Source: Actinomycetota bacterium (lineage in GTDB: Bacteria; Actinomycetota; Acidimicrobiia; Acidimicrobiales; WLNW01). From it: 43,129 nucleotides of DNA. Shown here in pieces: positions 24,420-31,753 of the stretch (the stretch's first letter is position 1; each line of letters begins with the position of its first letter). The stretch covers positions 1 through 43,129 of the forward strand of contig WLNW01000009.1 of the NCBI GenBank assembly GCA_009699605.1, written 5' to 3'. A model generated the notes under the pieces. That model saw nothing but the letters and a program-made list of their open reading frames with translations. It was not told the DNA's origin and did not search any database. The translations under genes were made by a program, and so were the position numbers.

Positions 24420-24470
24420 CGGCTACTGTCGGCTGCTGAATCACACCAGCCGTCAACAGGGGGACGTCGC
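24416..24470 (+). promoter_or_regulatory. Promoter of the SnoaL-like gene flanked by an inverted repeat
   Basis: TTGACGGCT (24416-24424) and AGCCGTCAA (24448-24456) form a perfect 9-base inverted repeat with 23 bases between. The left arm overlaps the stop of the MDR gene, and TACTGT (24424-24429), a -10 candidate, begins at its last base. Five G (24459-24463) lie 7 bases before GTG 24471. It could be an operator, an attenuating hairpin, or a weak terminator of the upstream gene. Confidence 0.4.
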
Positions 24471-24926
24471 GTGCTCACTTTGCAGGAGATCTCTGATCGC
24501 ATCGAGATCCAGGAACTTCTCGTCCGCTACAGCCACGCGGTCGACACGCGCGATTGGGAGATGTACGAGAAGGTCTTCACGCCCGACGCGTTTATCGACT
24601 ACACGTGCTTCGGTGGGCCGGCCGGTGACCCCAAGGAGATCCGAGCGTTCCTCGAGATGGCGATGCCGAAGTTCTTGAGCTTCCAGCACATGATCGCGAA
24701 CACGGTCCTTGACTTCGTCGACGCCGATCACGTGAAGGGCCGAACGATCTGCCACAACCCGATGGTCATGGATCTCGGTGGCGACAAGACCCACGTCTTC
24801 TACTGCGGGCTGTGGTACGTCGACGAACTCGTGCGCACGGCCGCCGGTTGGCGGATAGCGAAGCGCGTCGAGGAGAAGAGCTACGTGCACAACATGCCCG
24901 AAGGATTTGCGGTCCCCGAGGACTGA
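24471..24926 (+). CDS. SnoaL-like / NTF2-fold protein
   Basis: A 151-residue cone-shaped NTF2-fold protein of the SnoaL-like group. The N-terminal helix and first strand read LQEISDRIEIQELLVRYSHA, VDTRDWEMYEKVFTPDAFID, and the sheet follows with FQHMIANTVLDFVDADHVKG and YCGLWYVDELVRTAAGWRI. Such folds serve as isomerases, hydratases or cyclases, using Asp, His or Tyr residues in the cone. Here Asp, His and Tyr candidates exist (YSHAVD) but the reaction cannot be named. Its last 46 bases overlap the 3' end of the convergent MDR gene. Confidence 0.85.
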   Translation: MLTLQEISDRIEIQELLVRYSHAVDTRDWEMYEKVFTPDAFIDYTCFGGPAGDPKEIRAFLEMAMPKFLSFQHMIANTVLDFVDADHVKGRTICHNPMVMDLGGDKTHVFYCGLWYVDELVRTAAGWRIAKRVEEKSYVHNMPEGFAVPED

Positions 24927-26032
24927 TCGTCGATGCGGACGACCACGCGTCCGAGCGTCCGACGCTCGCCCATGGCCGTCAGCGCGTCGGGTACCTCGGC
25001 GAAGTCGATCTGCTCGGTGGTGACCGGGCGGAACTTGCCCGCGTGCCACAGCGCCATCACTGCGGCCTGCGTCTCGGCATCCATAGCGCGCATCACGTCG
25101 CGCGAATAGCCACCCAGCGTTGCCCCGACGAGCGTGTGGTTCGACATGTAGAAGCTCGGGTCGATCGGCGCAAGCCCGCCGGCATGACCGCAGAGCACCC
25201 ATCGTCCGTCGGGCTCCAGCAGGCGGCGGGACTGCGGACCCATCGAACCCTGTACCGGATCGAGCACCACGTGCACCGGCGCGCTGCCTATCACTGAGCG
25301 CACGGCGTCGGCCACGTCCCCGCCATCGTGCACCGCGACGTGATGCGCGCCGAGTGACGTCGCGTGTGCGCGCTTGGCTTCGTGTCCCACGACCGCGATC
25401 ACCTCGGCGCCGTGCGCCGCCGCAAGTTGCACCATGGCCGAGCCGAGGCCACCAGCCGCGCCGAGCACGACGACGGTCTCGCCGGCTCGAACCTTTCCGC
25501 GACGGATCGCCACGTGGTAGCCGGTGTGCGCGGGAATGACGAAGCCGGCCGCGTCGGCGTCGGACATCCCGTCCGGCACCTCGAACACCGGGCCGATGCC
25601 GACGGAGACGGGAGCGAGCCCACCCCACGGCTGCATGGTCACGGCGACGACTCGGCGTCCGACAAGATGCCGGCGCTCCGGCGGCGCGTCGATGACCTCG
25701 CCGACCGCTTCCTGACCCGAGATGTAGGGCCGGGCCACGCGCACCGGATAGGTCCCGCGAGCCATCGTGACGTCGGGTAGCCCGAGAGCGGCGACCCCCA
25801 CGCGGAGCATTACCCAATCCTCGTAGAACGGCCGCGCGGCGATGGCGGCGCGGCGGCGCTCGAACAGCGCGCGCTCGTCGGGGTCGTCCACCCCGAGCAC
25901 CGTCGGATCGACGACCCAGCCAGCGAGGTCCATCTTCGCCTCGGCGAGCAGGTCGGCCGAGGGTTCCGCGACGTCCTCCATGCGGAACACGTCGCGGGGC
26001 TCGCCGTCGCCTCGAACCACCCACGCCCGCAT
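24881..26032 (-). CDS. Zinc-type or quinone-type MDR oxidoreductase
   Basis: A 383-residue medium-chain dehydrogenase/reductase. The start MRAWVVRGDGEPRDVFRMED is the group's usual one. An insertion of about 55 residues (35-90), including DPDERALFERRRAAIAARPF, lengthens the N-terminal domain compared with related enzymes. The nucleotide loop is VLGAAGGLGSAMVQLAAAHG, followed by HATSLGAHHVAVHDGGDVAD. No zinc cysteine cluster is seen. ATG 26032 has GAAGGGGG just upstream; the open frame continues 100 codons further into the divergent region without conserved residues. The 3' end overlaps the SnoaL-like gene by 46 bases. Confidence 0.87.
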   Translation of the reverse strand: MRAWVVRGDGEPRDVFRMEDVAEPSADLLAEAKMDLAGWVVDPTVLGVDDPDERALFERRRAAIAARPFYEDWVMLRVGVAALGLPDVTMARGTYPVRVARPYISGQEAVGEVIDAPPERRHLVGRRVVAVTMQPWGGLAPVSVGIGPVFEVPDGMSDADAAGFVIPAHTGYHVAIRRGKVRAGETVVVLGAAGGLGSAMVQLAAAHGAEVIAVVGHEAKRAHATSLGAHHVAVHDGGDVADAVRSVIGSAPVHVVLDPVQGSMGPQSRRLLEPDGRWVLCGHAGGLAPIDPSFYMSNHTLVGATLGGYSRDVMRAMDAETQAAVMALWHAGKFRPVTTEQIDFAEVPDALTAMGERRTLGRVVVRIDDQSSGTANPSGMLCT

Positions 26033-26079
26033 TGTGCCCCCTTCTTGTGGCCTCGTCCCACGAGGCGTACCCGACCGTA
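26033..26079 (-). promoter_or_regulatory. Promoter and G-tract leader of the 383-aa MDR gene
   Basis: On the minus strand TACGGT (26079 to 26074) is 42 bases before ATG 26032, and five G (26041 to 26037) lie 4 bases before it. This region is shared with the divergent chromate-transporter-like gene. Confidence 0.45.
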
Positions 26080-26113
26080 GTCGGCGTCCTCCGGGTGCTC
26101 GCGGCCGGTGAAG

Positions 26114-26126
26114 TAACGTGCGCCTT
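26114..26126 (+). promoter_or_regulatory. Leaderless-type promoter -10 (TAACGT)
   Basis: TAACGT at 26114-26119 is 7 bases before GTG 26127. This spacing favours GTG 26127 over GTG 26118, which would begin inside the hexamer. Confidence 0.5.
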
Positions 26127-27290
26127 GTGCCGTGGTCCGACCCTGCGCGCGATGGCACGTCATCCTCCGCGTCGAAGCGCCGAGAGGTCGCCCTCCTTTT
26201 CGCGAAACTGGGCGTGATCGGCTTCGGCGGCCCCGCAGCCCACATCGCGCTCATGCGCGACGAGGTGGTGCGCCGCCGGGGTTGGATCGACGACCGCGAG
26301 TTCCTCGAACTGGTCGGCGTGGCCACCCTCATTCCCGGACCGAACTCGACCGAGTTGGCGATCCATCTCGGTCACCGTCGCGCCGGGCGATCGGGGCTGC
26401 TGCTCGCTGGCCTGTGCTTCATCACGCCAGCCGTGCTGATCGTGGGCTTCCTCGCGTGGCTCTACGCCGGGAACGGCTCACGTCCGGTGATCGTCGACCT
26501 GCGCTACGGCGTGCTGCCGGTGATCATCGCCATCGTCGGGCACGCGGTGTACTCGCTCGGGCGCGCCGTGTGCTCCTCGGCGATCTCCATGGTGCTCGCC
26601 GGCGGAGCGTTCGCTGGGTTCCTCGCCGGTGTGCCCGAGTTCGCGGTACTGCTCGTGGCCGGGCTCGCGTGTCTCGCCTGGCGCCACCGTGGTCTGCTCC
26701 GCCCGCAGTCGGCGTTGGGCTTCGCGATCTGGCCGCTCGCCACCGAATCGCGGGCGCACTCTGCAGTGTCGCTGCAGCGCCTCTTCCTCGTGTTCCTCGA
26801 GATCGGGAGCGTGCTGTATGGATCGGGGTACGTCCTGCTCGCGTTCTTGGAGAGCAACCTCGTCGTGCACCGCAGTTGGCTGACCGAGCAGCAACTGCTC
26901 GACGCCGTCGCGGTCGGCCAGGTCACGCCGGGGCCCGTGTTCTCGACGGCGACCTTTGTCGGGTGGCAGATCCATGGGGCGTCAGGAGCTGCGGTGGCGA
27001 CCATCGCGATCTTCCTGCCGTCGTTCGTGTTCGTGGCGTTCCTCGGGCGCATCGTCGAATGGATGCGACTGCACGCGTGGGCGCACGCGTTTCTCGAGGG
27101 TGTCACCGCGGCATCCTTGGGGCTCATGGCCGGCGTTCTCGTGCGGCTCACGAGCACTGCGGTCGACGGCGTGCTCACGGCGATGATTGCGATCGTCGCT
27201 CTCGGTGTGTTGGTGCGCACCAAGGTGAATTCGGCGTGGCTCGTGGGGATCGGCCTGTTGATCGGCGCCGTGCACGCGTTCGTCGCCTGA
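26127..27290 (+). CDS. chrA: Chromate transporter (ChrA family), two CHR domains
   Basis: A 387-residue inner-membrane protein with two homologous CHR halves. The first opens with KLGVIGFGGPAAHIALMRDE and FLELVGVATLIPGPNSTELA; the second with LEIGSVLYGSGYVLLAFLES and AVGQVTPGPVFSTATFVGWQ. GFGG and PGP are the family marks. About ten hydrophobic segments are visible, for example LLLAGLCFITPAVLIVGFLA. Members export chromate, probably as an anion exchanger, but many homologues are untested and may carry sulfate-like anions. There are no chromate reductase or regulator genes beside it. GTG 26127 was chosen by the promoter spacing. Confidence 0.9.
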   Translation: MPWSDPARDGTSSSASKRREVALLFAKLGVIGFGGPAAHIALMRDEVVRRRGWIDDREFLELVGVATLIPGPNSTELAIHLGHRRAGRSGLLLAGLCFITPAVLIVGFLAWLYAGNGSRPVIVDLRYGVLPVIIAIVGHAVYSLGRAVCSSAISMVLAGGAFAGFLAGVPEFAVLLVAGLACLAWRHRGLLRPQSALGFAIWPLATESRAHSAVSLQRLFLVFLEIGSVLYGSGYVLLAFLESNLVVHRSWLTEQQLLDAVAVGQVTPGPVFSTATFVGWQIHGASGAAVATIAIFLPSFVFVAFLGRIVEWMRLHAWAHAFLEGVTAASLGLMAGVLVRLTSTAVDGVLTAMIAIVALGVLVRTKVNSAWLVGIGLLIGAVHAFVA

Positions 27291-27342
27291 GGCCACGCCG
27301 CACGCGCCGCCGGATCCACGGCGCGTACCGCGGGCTGCGTCG

Positions 27343-27355
27343 TAGTGTCCAGACC
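27343..27355 (+). promoter_or_regulatory. Leaderless-type promoter -10 (TAGTGT)
   Basis: TAGTGT at 27343-27348, 7 bases before GTG 27356. It identifies the start of the LLM gene within a much longer open frame that runs antisense-like through the transporter gene. Confidence 0.5.
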
Positions 27356-28345
27356 GTGCCGAGCAAGGTGATGATCTTCGATCTGCGCCATCCGCCCGAG
27401 TTCGCGACCTCGGGCCGCGATCTGTATCGCGCTGCGCTCGACATGTGCCGCTGGGCCGACGAACGCGGTTTCGCCCGGATCGGGCTCGGCGAGCACCATC
27501 AGGCGCCCGACGGGTACCTCCCGACACCGTTGCTCGTGGCCAGTGCCATCGGGGCGTGTACGCGTGCGGTGCGGGTGCGCATCTCCATCCTTCTCGCGCC
27601 GCTCTACGACCCGATACGCCTGGCCGAGGAGATCGCCGTCGCGGATCTCTGTCTGGGCGGCCGGCTCGATGTGGGGCTCGGCGTCGGTTACGTCGAGGAC
27701 GACTTCGCCATGTTCGGCGTCGACTATCGCCGCCGCGGCAGGTTGCTCGACGAGCTCGTGCCGATCCTGCGTCAGGCGTTCACCGGCGAACCGTTCGAGT
27801 ATCGGGGCACTACGGTGCGCGTCACGCCGCGCCCGGTGCAGGATCCGATGCCGTTGTTCATTGGCGGCGCGTCGAAGCGGGGGATCGAGCGTGCCGTGCA
27901 ACTCGGCGACGGGTACTTCCCGCCGGGCATGCCGGCCGGTTGGCGGCGCTATCGCCGACGGCTGCTCGAGCTCGGCCGAACCGACCCGGGTGACTACCCG
28001 CAGCGCGGGCCGATCTTCCTCTGGGTCACGACCGAGCCGAAGGAGGAGGTGTGGGCGCGACTCGCACCGCACATGCGGCATCAGATCGATTCTTACGCCG
28101 CGTGGACCACCGGCGCGTACGGTCGCCCGAGCGGGCCGTTCGTGCCCTCGCGCGACATCGACAGCCTCCGCCAGGGCGGTGCCTATGACGTCGTGACCCC
28201 CGACGAGGCGATCGAGCTCGCACAGAGGCTCGGCCCGGAGGGCGAGCTCACCTTTAATCCGCTGCTTGCGGGGATCGACCCGGGTGCTGCGTGGAAGATG
28301 CTCGAGCTCGTCGATCGAGAAGTGCTCCCGGCGTTGGCGCACTGA
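27356..28345 (+). CDS. LLM-class flavin-dependent oxidoreductase
   Basis: A 329-residue luciferase-like monooxygenase-superfamily enzyme. Typical segments appear in order: MCRWADERGFARIGLGEHHQ, VRVRISILLAPLYDPIRLAE, LCLGGRLDVGLGVGYVEDDF, VTPRPVQDPMPLFIGGASKR. The end, LVDREVLPALAH, is also the family's. It shares the fold, but not close sequence, with the LLM gene at 20017. FMN- or F420-dependence is not decided by sequence. The real start is GTG 27356; the upstream part of the same open frame overlaps the transporter gene and shows shadow codon use. Confidence 0.87.
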   Translation: MPSKVMIFDLRHPPEFATSGRDLYRAALDMCRWADERGFARIGLGEHHQAPDGYLPTPLLVASAIGACTRAVRVRISILLAPLYDPIRLAEEIAVADLCLGGRLDVGLGVGYVEDDFAMFGVDYRRRGRLLDELVPILRQAFTGEPFEYRGTTVRVTPRPVQDPMPLFIGGASKRGIERAVQLGDGYFPPGMPAGWRRYRRRLLELGRTDPGDYPQRGPIFLWVTTEPKEEVWARLAPHMRHQIDSYAAWTTGAYGRPSGPFVPSRDIDSLRQGGAYDVVTPDEAIELAQRLGPEGELTFNPLLAGIDPGAAWKMLELVDREVLPALAH

Positions 28346-28453
28346 GCACGGTGTTGGAGCGGTGCCCGATGGTCGATGAAGAGGGAAGAGCCATGGCCGA
28401 CGCGTAAGGCGCCGACCGCCCCGCAACGCCGACGGCACGAGCCTGCACCACCT

Positions 28454-28600
28454 CTATCGGAATATCGGCAAAGCGGTCGCGCTCCGGTGGCGTGCAGCGT
28501 CGCGGCGAACCAGGTCGATCAGCCGACGCGACGCGACCGTGACAAGCCACGAGCGTGCCGAGAACCTGTGGGGCAAGCGTCACGCGTCGGTCGCTGCTTC
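28454..28600 (-). pseudogene. Remnant of an ECF sigma factor (ECF42/DUF6596-like)
   Basis: Two fragments of the N-terminal part of an ECF sigma factor of the large ECF42-type are recognisable on the minus strand. In one frame (from about 28600) the residues are RRVTLAPQVLGTLV, as in the family's LAPQVLGxLV. From about 28550 a different frame gives WLVTVASRRLIDLVRRDAAR, matching the WLxTVASRRLIDxLR stretch before region 4, then a stop at 28454. About 35 residues between them (region 2) are missing and the frame has shifted. The rest of the 356-base gap 28346-28701 gives no further gene; it contains only short frames. I take this as a decayed gene, not a working one. Confidence 0.6.
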
Positions 28601-28689
28601 GGCATCGAGTCGGAGCCGGCGGACCGGGTTCGACATTCGGTGCGGGAGGTTCTCCGAGCGGGAGATCGGCGCCGGTCGTCCGCTTCCGA

Positions 28690-28701
28690 TAGACATCGGG
28701 C
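28690..28701 (+). promoter_or_regulatory. Possible leaderless-type -10 (TAGACA)
   Basis: TAGACA at 28690-28695 lies 6 bases before ATG 28702. It ends in A, so the match is imperfect. Confidence 0.3.
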
Positions 28702-29487
28702 ATGCGGACGATCGTGGTGACCGGGTCAGCGTCGGGTATGGGTGCGGCGACCAGAGCGCGGCTCGTCGCCGCGGGCGAGCGGGTGATCGGCGTCGACATT
28801 CGCGACGCGGACATCGTCGCCGACCTCGGCACCGCCGAGGGGCGTGCACTGGCCATTGCCTCGGTCGGTGAGCTGAGCGGCGGGGTCATCGATGGGCTCG
28901 TGACCTGGGCCGGTCTGCCCGGCCTCACTGACCGCCCGGGTGGCCTGCTGGTTTCGGTGAACTACTTCGGCACGATCTCGATGCTCGAAGGGTTACGACC
29001 GATGCTCGCCAAGGGCGATCGCCCGGCTGCGGTGGCCATCAGCTCCAACTCCACCACGTGCCAGCCGGGGGTGCCCATGGACGTGGTCGAACGCTGCCTG
29101 GCCGGCGACGAGGACAGCGCCTGCGCTGCGGCCGACATCGCGTCGTCGCTCGCCACCTATCCCGCGACCAAGACCGCGATCGCCTGGTGGGTTCGCCGGC
29201 ACGCGCCGACCGGCGAATGGGCGGGTAAAGGCATCACCTTGAACGCGGTCGCGCCGGGCGCGGTCGAGACGCCGTTACTGCAGGCCAGTCGCCAGGATCC
29301 GGTCATCGGCGCGTTGGTCGACGCCTTCCCGGTGCCCGTCGGCCGCAAGGCCTCGGCCGACGAACTCGCGGCGTTCGTGCAGTTCCTGCTGGGCCCCGAT
29401 GCCCGGTTCTTCTGTGGCTCGGTGGTGTTCGTCGATGGTGGCACCGACGCCCAGCTCCGCGCCGACGCCTACCCTTTGCCGATGTAG
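28702..29487 (+). CDS. SDR oxidoreductase (3-alpha-hydroxysteroid dehydrogenase / CAD-like)
   Basis: A 261-residue short-chain dehydrogenase. The cofactor loop is TGSASGMG, the NNAG position reads WAGLPG, the serine region is AISSNSTTCQPG and the Tyr-Lys pair is in YPATKTAIAW. The segment GVPMDVVERCLAGDEDSA, an insertion before the active site, is typical of the coniferyl-alcohol / 3-alpha-hydroxysteroid dehydrogenase branch. The end GSVVFVDGGTDAQLRADAYP also fits. It probably oxidises a secondary alcohol with NAD(P). It is convergent with dapD, ending 33 bases from it. Confidence 0.85.
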   Translation: MRTIVVTGSASGMGAATRARLVAAGERVIGVDIRDADIVADLGTAEGRALAIASVGELSGGVIDGLVTWAGLPGLTDRPGGLLVSVNYFGTISMLEGLRPMLAKGDRPAAVAISSNSTTCQPGVPMDVVERCLAGDEDSACAAADIASSLATYPATKTAIAWWVRRHAPTGEWAGKGITLNAVAPGAVETPLLQASRQDPVIGALVDAFPVPVGRKASADELAAFVQFLLGPDARFFCGSVVFVDGGTDAQLRADAYPLPM

Positions 29488-29520
29488 GGCCGTCTCCGAT
29501 GTAGCGCGGCTGGGCCGAAT

Positions 29521-30657
29521 TTAGTGGTGAAGGGCGGCGTTGAGGCCGGTCCATCCGCCCGAACCCTCGCGCGCCAACGCCTCGATGGCGCCGCTGGTCG
29601 AGTTGCGGCGGAACACGAGGTCGGAACGGCCCGACAGGTCGCGGGCCTTGGCGGTGGTGCCATCGGGGAGGCGGACGATCGAGCCGGCGGTTAGGTAAAG
29701 CCCGGCTTCGACGGTGCAGCGATCACCGAGTGAGATGCCGATGCCGGCGTTCGCTCCGATGAGGCAACCGGCGCCGACGCTGATGATCTCCTTGCCACCG
29801 CCCGACAACGTGCCCATGATGGATGCGCCCCCGCCGAGGTCGGAATCGTTGCCCACGACGACGCCGGCCGAGATGCGGCCTTCGACCATCGCCGCACCGA
29901 GCGTTCCAGCGTTGAAGTTGCAGAAGCCTTCGTGCATCACCACGGTGCCTTCGGCGAGATGAGCACCGAGGCGCACGCGGCTCGCGTCGGCGATGCGCAC
30001 GCCGCTCGGGATGACGTAGTCGACCATGCGCGGGAACTTGTCGACCGCGTGCACGACAGGCCGCATGCCGGTGAGCTCGAGTTCGACGGCGCGTGCGGCG
30101 TAGTCGTCGGGTTCGAACGGGCCGTGACTCGTCCACACGTTGGTGACGAGCTTCGCGAAGAGACCGTCGAGGCCCACGCCGTGCGGCAGGACCTGGCGCT
30201 GGGACAGTAGGTGCAGTCGGAAGAACGCATCGCTGGTGTCGACGATCGGGTCGGTAAGGTCCTCGAGGAAGACGGCCACCACATGGCGTGTGCCGCCCAG
30301 GCGCGGCGCGGTGCGCAGCTTCTGGATCAGCTGCCAGCCCCACAGGTTGGGATGGGGTAAGTCGGTGCACGCCTCGGCCGGCGTGAGCATCGTGATGGCC
30401 CGGGCAAAGGTGGCCTCGTCGAGCCGGATGGAGGTAGTACCCGAGCGGTAGCCCGTGACGTCGGCCAGCACCGCCGCAGGGAGGAAGTTGCCGCCCGCGT
30501 TGGCCCGCGGGAAGTAGGTGTCGAGCGTGGCGCCCGACGGCCCGACCGTGGCGAGACCGAGCCCGAAGGCGGCTGGTCGCTTGTACGACTCGAGTGTGCG
30601 CTCGATCGTGTCACGGGCGGTGTTGAGCTCTTCCTGGGTTCGCCATGCTTCAGCCAT
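29521..30657 (-). CDS. dapD: 2,3,4,5-tetrahydropyridine-2,6-dicarboxylate N-succinyltransferase
   Basis: A 378-residue DapD of the actinobacterial type. It catalyses succinyl-CoA-dependent acylation of tetrahydrodipicolinate in lysine and meso-diaminopimelate synthesis. The C-terminal left-handed beta-helix shows hexapeptide repeats (ASRVRLGAHLAEGTVVMHEG, FCNFNAGTLGAAMVEGRISA, GVVVGNDSDLGGGASIMGTL); the N-terminal half includes AFGLGLATVG and DLPHPNLWGWQLIQKL. It is the only clear amino-acid biosynthesis gene in the window and stands alone with no dapE beside it. A TAACAT hexamer 8 bases upstream suggests a leaderless message. Confidence 0.95.
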   Translation of the reverse strand: MAEAWRTQEELNTARDTIERTLESYKRPAAFGLGLATVGPSGATLDTYFPRANAGGNFLPAAVLADVTGYRSGTTSIRLDEATFARAITMLTPAEACTDLPHPNLWGWQLIQKLRTAPRLGGTRHVVAVFLEDLTDPIVDTSDAFFRLHLLSQRQVLPHGVGLDGLFAKLVTNVWTSHGPFEPDDYAARAVELELTGMRPVVHAVDKFPRMVDYVIPSGVRIADASRVRLGAHLAEGTVVMHEGFCNFNAGTLGAAMVEGRISAGVVVGNDSDLGGGASIMGTLSGGGKEIISVGAGCLIGANAGIGISLGDRCTVEAGLYLTAGSIVRLPDGTTAKARDLSGRSDLVFRRNSTSGAIEALAREGSGGWTGLNAALHH

Positions 30658-30671
30658 GGGTGCGCATGTTA
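30658..30671 (-). promoter_or_regulatory. Leaderless-type promoter -10 (TAACAT) of dapD
   Basis: On the minus strand TAACAT (30671 to 30666) is followed by 8 bases (GCGCACCC) and the ATG at 30657. Confidence 0.5.
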
Positions 30672-30718
30672 GGACGAGCGCCGTCAGAACGATTCATCAA
30701 TCGCCGATGGGTCCGCTG

Positions 30719-31642
30719 TCACACGTGCCGGGTCGGTCGACGCGCCGACATGGCCGGGTTTCGGCCATGAATGCGCGCCGTGACGCGATCCGCGGCCTCG
30801 AGCACGCTTGTCGCATGCTCGGAAATGCGACTCGGATCGATCTGATGTGGCTGTGCGTGCACGCCGATGGCGGCGACCGGGTGACCGTCGTGCCCGTAGA
30901 CGGCCGCGCTGATCTGGGACACTTCCGCAGACTCTGAGCCGGTCCAGGGTCCGAAGGAACGCTCCTCGCGATGCAGGCGTGCGACCAGTTCGTCGCGCCG
31001 GCGCCGCGCCGCGTGCGACGCGGGCCGGTCCGCTAACTCGCTCACGGCCTGCTCGAAGCGCCGCCGGGCCTCCACGTCGAGGACCACGACGTAGCCCCGG
31101 TCCTCGGCGAAGCGGATGCTCTCGCGGTAGGCGCGGCGCTCGTCCGGTTCGAACTTCACGCGGGCTCGATCGAGCCACGCGTCGATCGTTCCGTCCGGTG
31201 CATGGAGAAGGTGCGCGATGCCGAACGGCGGGACGAACGGGATCGTCTGGCCCAGGCGGACCGTTTGCGAGAGCACGCCGGCGAGGCGTGCATGCGCGAC
31301 CACGACGATCTCGTCGCCGGACACGACCGATGCCAAGGCTTCGAGTCCGACAGCGGCGACCAGCGTGTCGAGCTCGGCCCTGAGCTCGTCGACCACCTGC
31401 AGGCCGGCGAGCGCGGCTTCGCCGAGTGGGATCATCCCGGCGCCCAGCGCGTAGCGCAGGTCGGATCGACGTTGCACCCAGCCACGGGGCTCGAGCGACA
31501 GCAGGATGGATTGGCAGGTGGTGCGGTTGAGGCCGGTGCCACGGGCGATGTCGCTGACGCTGAGCTCGACGGTCGGATGCGCGGCGAGGTACGAGATCAC
31601 ATCGACCACACGGTGGGCCGGAGCTGATGGTGCGAGGGCCAT
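30719..31642 (-). CDS. IclR-family transcriptional regulator
   Basis: A 307-residue IclR-type regulator. The N-terminal winged helix-turn-helix reads RVVDVISYLAAHPTVELSVS, DIARGTGLNRTTCQSILLSL, EPRGWVQR, and the effector-binding domain follows from about residue 90 with IVVVAHARLAGVL and QISAAVYGHDGHPVAAIGVH near the end. Such proteins sense a small metabolite, often an aromatic or aliphatic acid. ATG 31642 was chosen: the open frame continues far upstream but antisense to the P450. It is divergent from the P450 operon, with 111 bases between, and a 14-base palindrome there is a likely operator. Confidence 0.9.
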   Translation of the reverse strand: MALAPSAPAHRVVDVISYLAAHPTVELSVSDIARGTGLNRTTCQSILLSLEPRGWVQRRSDLRYALGAGMIPLGEAALAGLQVVDELRAELDTLVAAVGLEALASVVSGDEIVVVAHARLAGVLSQTVRLGQTIPFVPPFGIAHLLHAPDGTIDAWLDRARVKFEPDERRAYRESIRFAEDRGYVVVLDVEARRRFEQAVSELADRPASHAARRRRDELVARLHREERSFGPWTGSESAEVSQISAAVYGHDGHPVAAIGVHAQPHQIDPSRISEHATSVLEAADRVTARIHGRNPAMSARRPTRHV

Positions 31643-31657
31643 ACGCGCGTTAGAGTA
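31643..31657 (-). promoter_or_regulatory. Likely -10 of the IclR gene (TACTCT)
   Basis: On the minus strand TACTCT (31657 to 31652) lies 9 bases before ATG 31642. The gap is slightly longer than at the other leaderless-type sites. Confidence 0.35.
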
Positions 31658-31668
31658 CTGGCGTGTGA

Positions 31669-31682
31669 GTTGATATTTCAAC
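31669..31682. promoter_or_regulatory. Candidate IclR operator palindrome
   Basis: GTTGATATTTCAAC is a 14-base palindrome with six of seven base pairs matching, AT-rich in a GC-rich setting. It lies between the divergent IclR gene and the P450 operon, just upstream of the IclR -10, which is where autoregulating IclR proteins bind. Confidence 0.5.
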
Positions 31683-31753
31683 AGGTACGCCGTGGTCGTG
31701 AAGATGATGCTCGAGAAGCTGACGGTCGGGGGACTGATGGGGTACGACAACTG

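Noticed and set aside
26504-28438. Long minus-strand open frame across the transporter and LLM genes
   Set aside because: Both plus-strand genes have clear family motifs; the frame shows alternating composition typical of a shadow.
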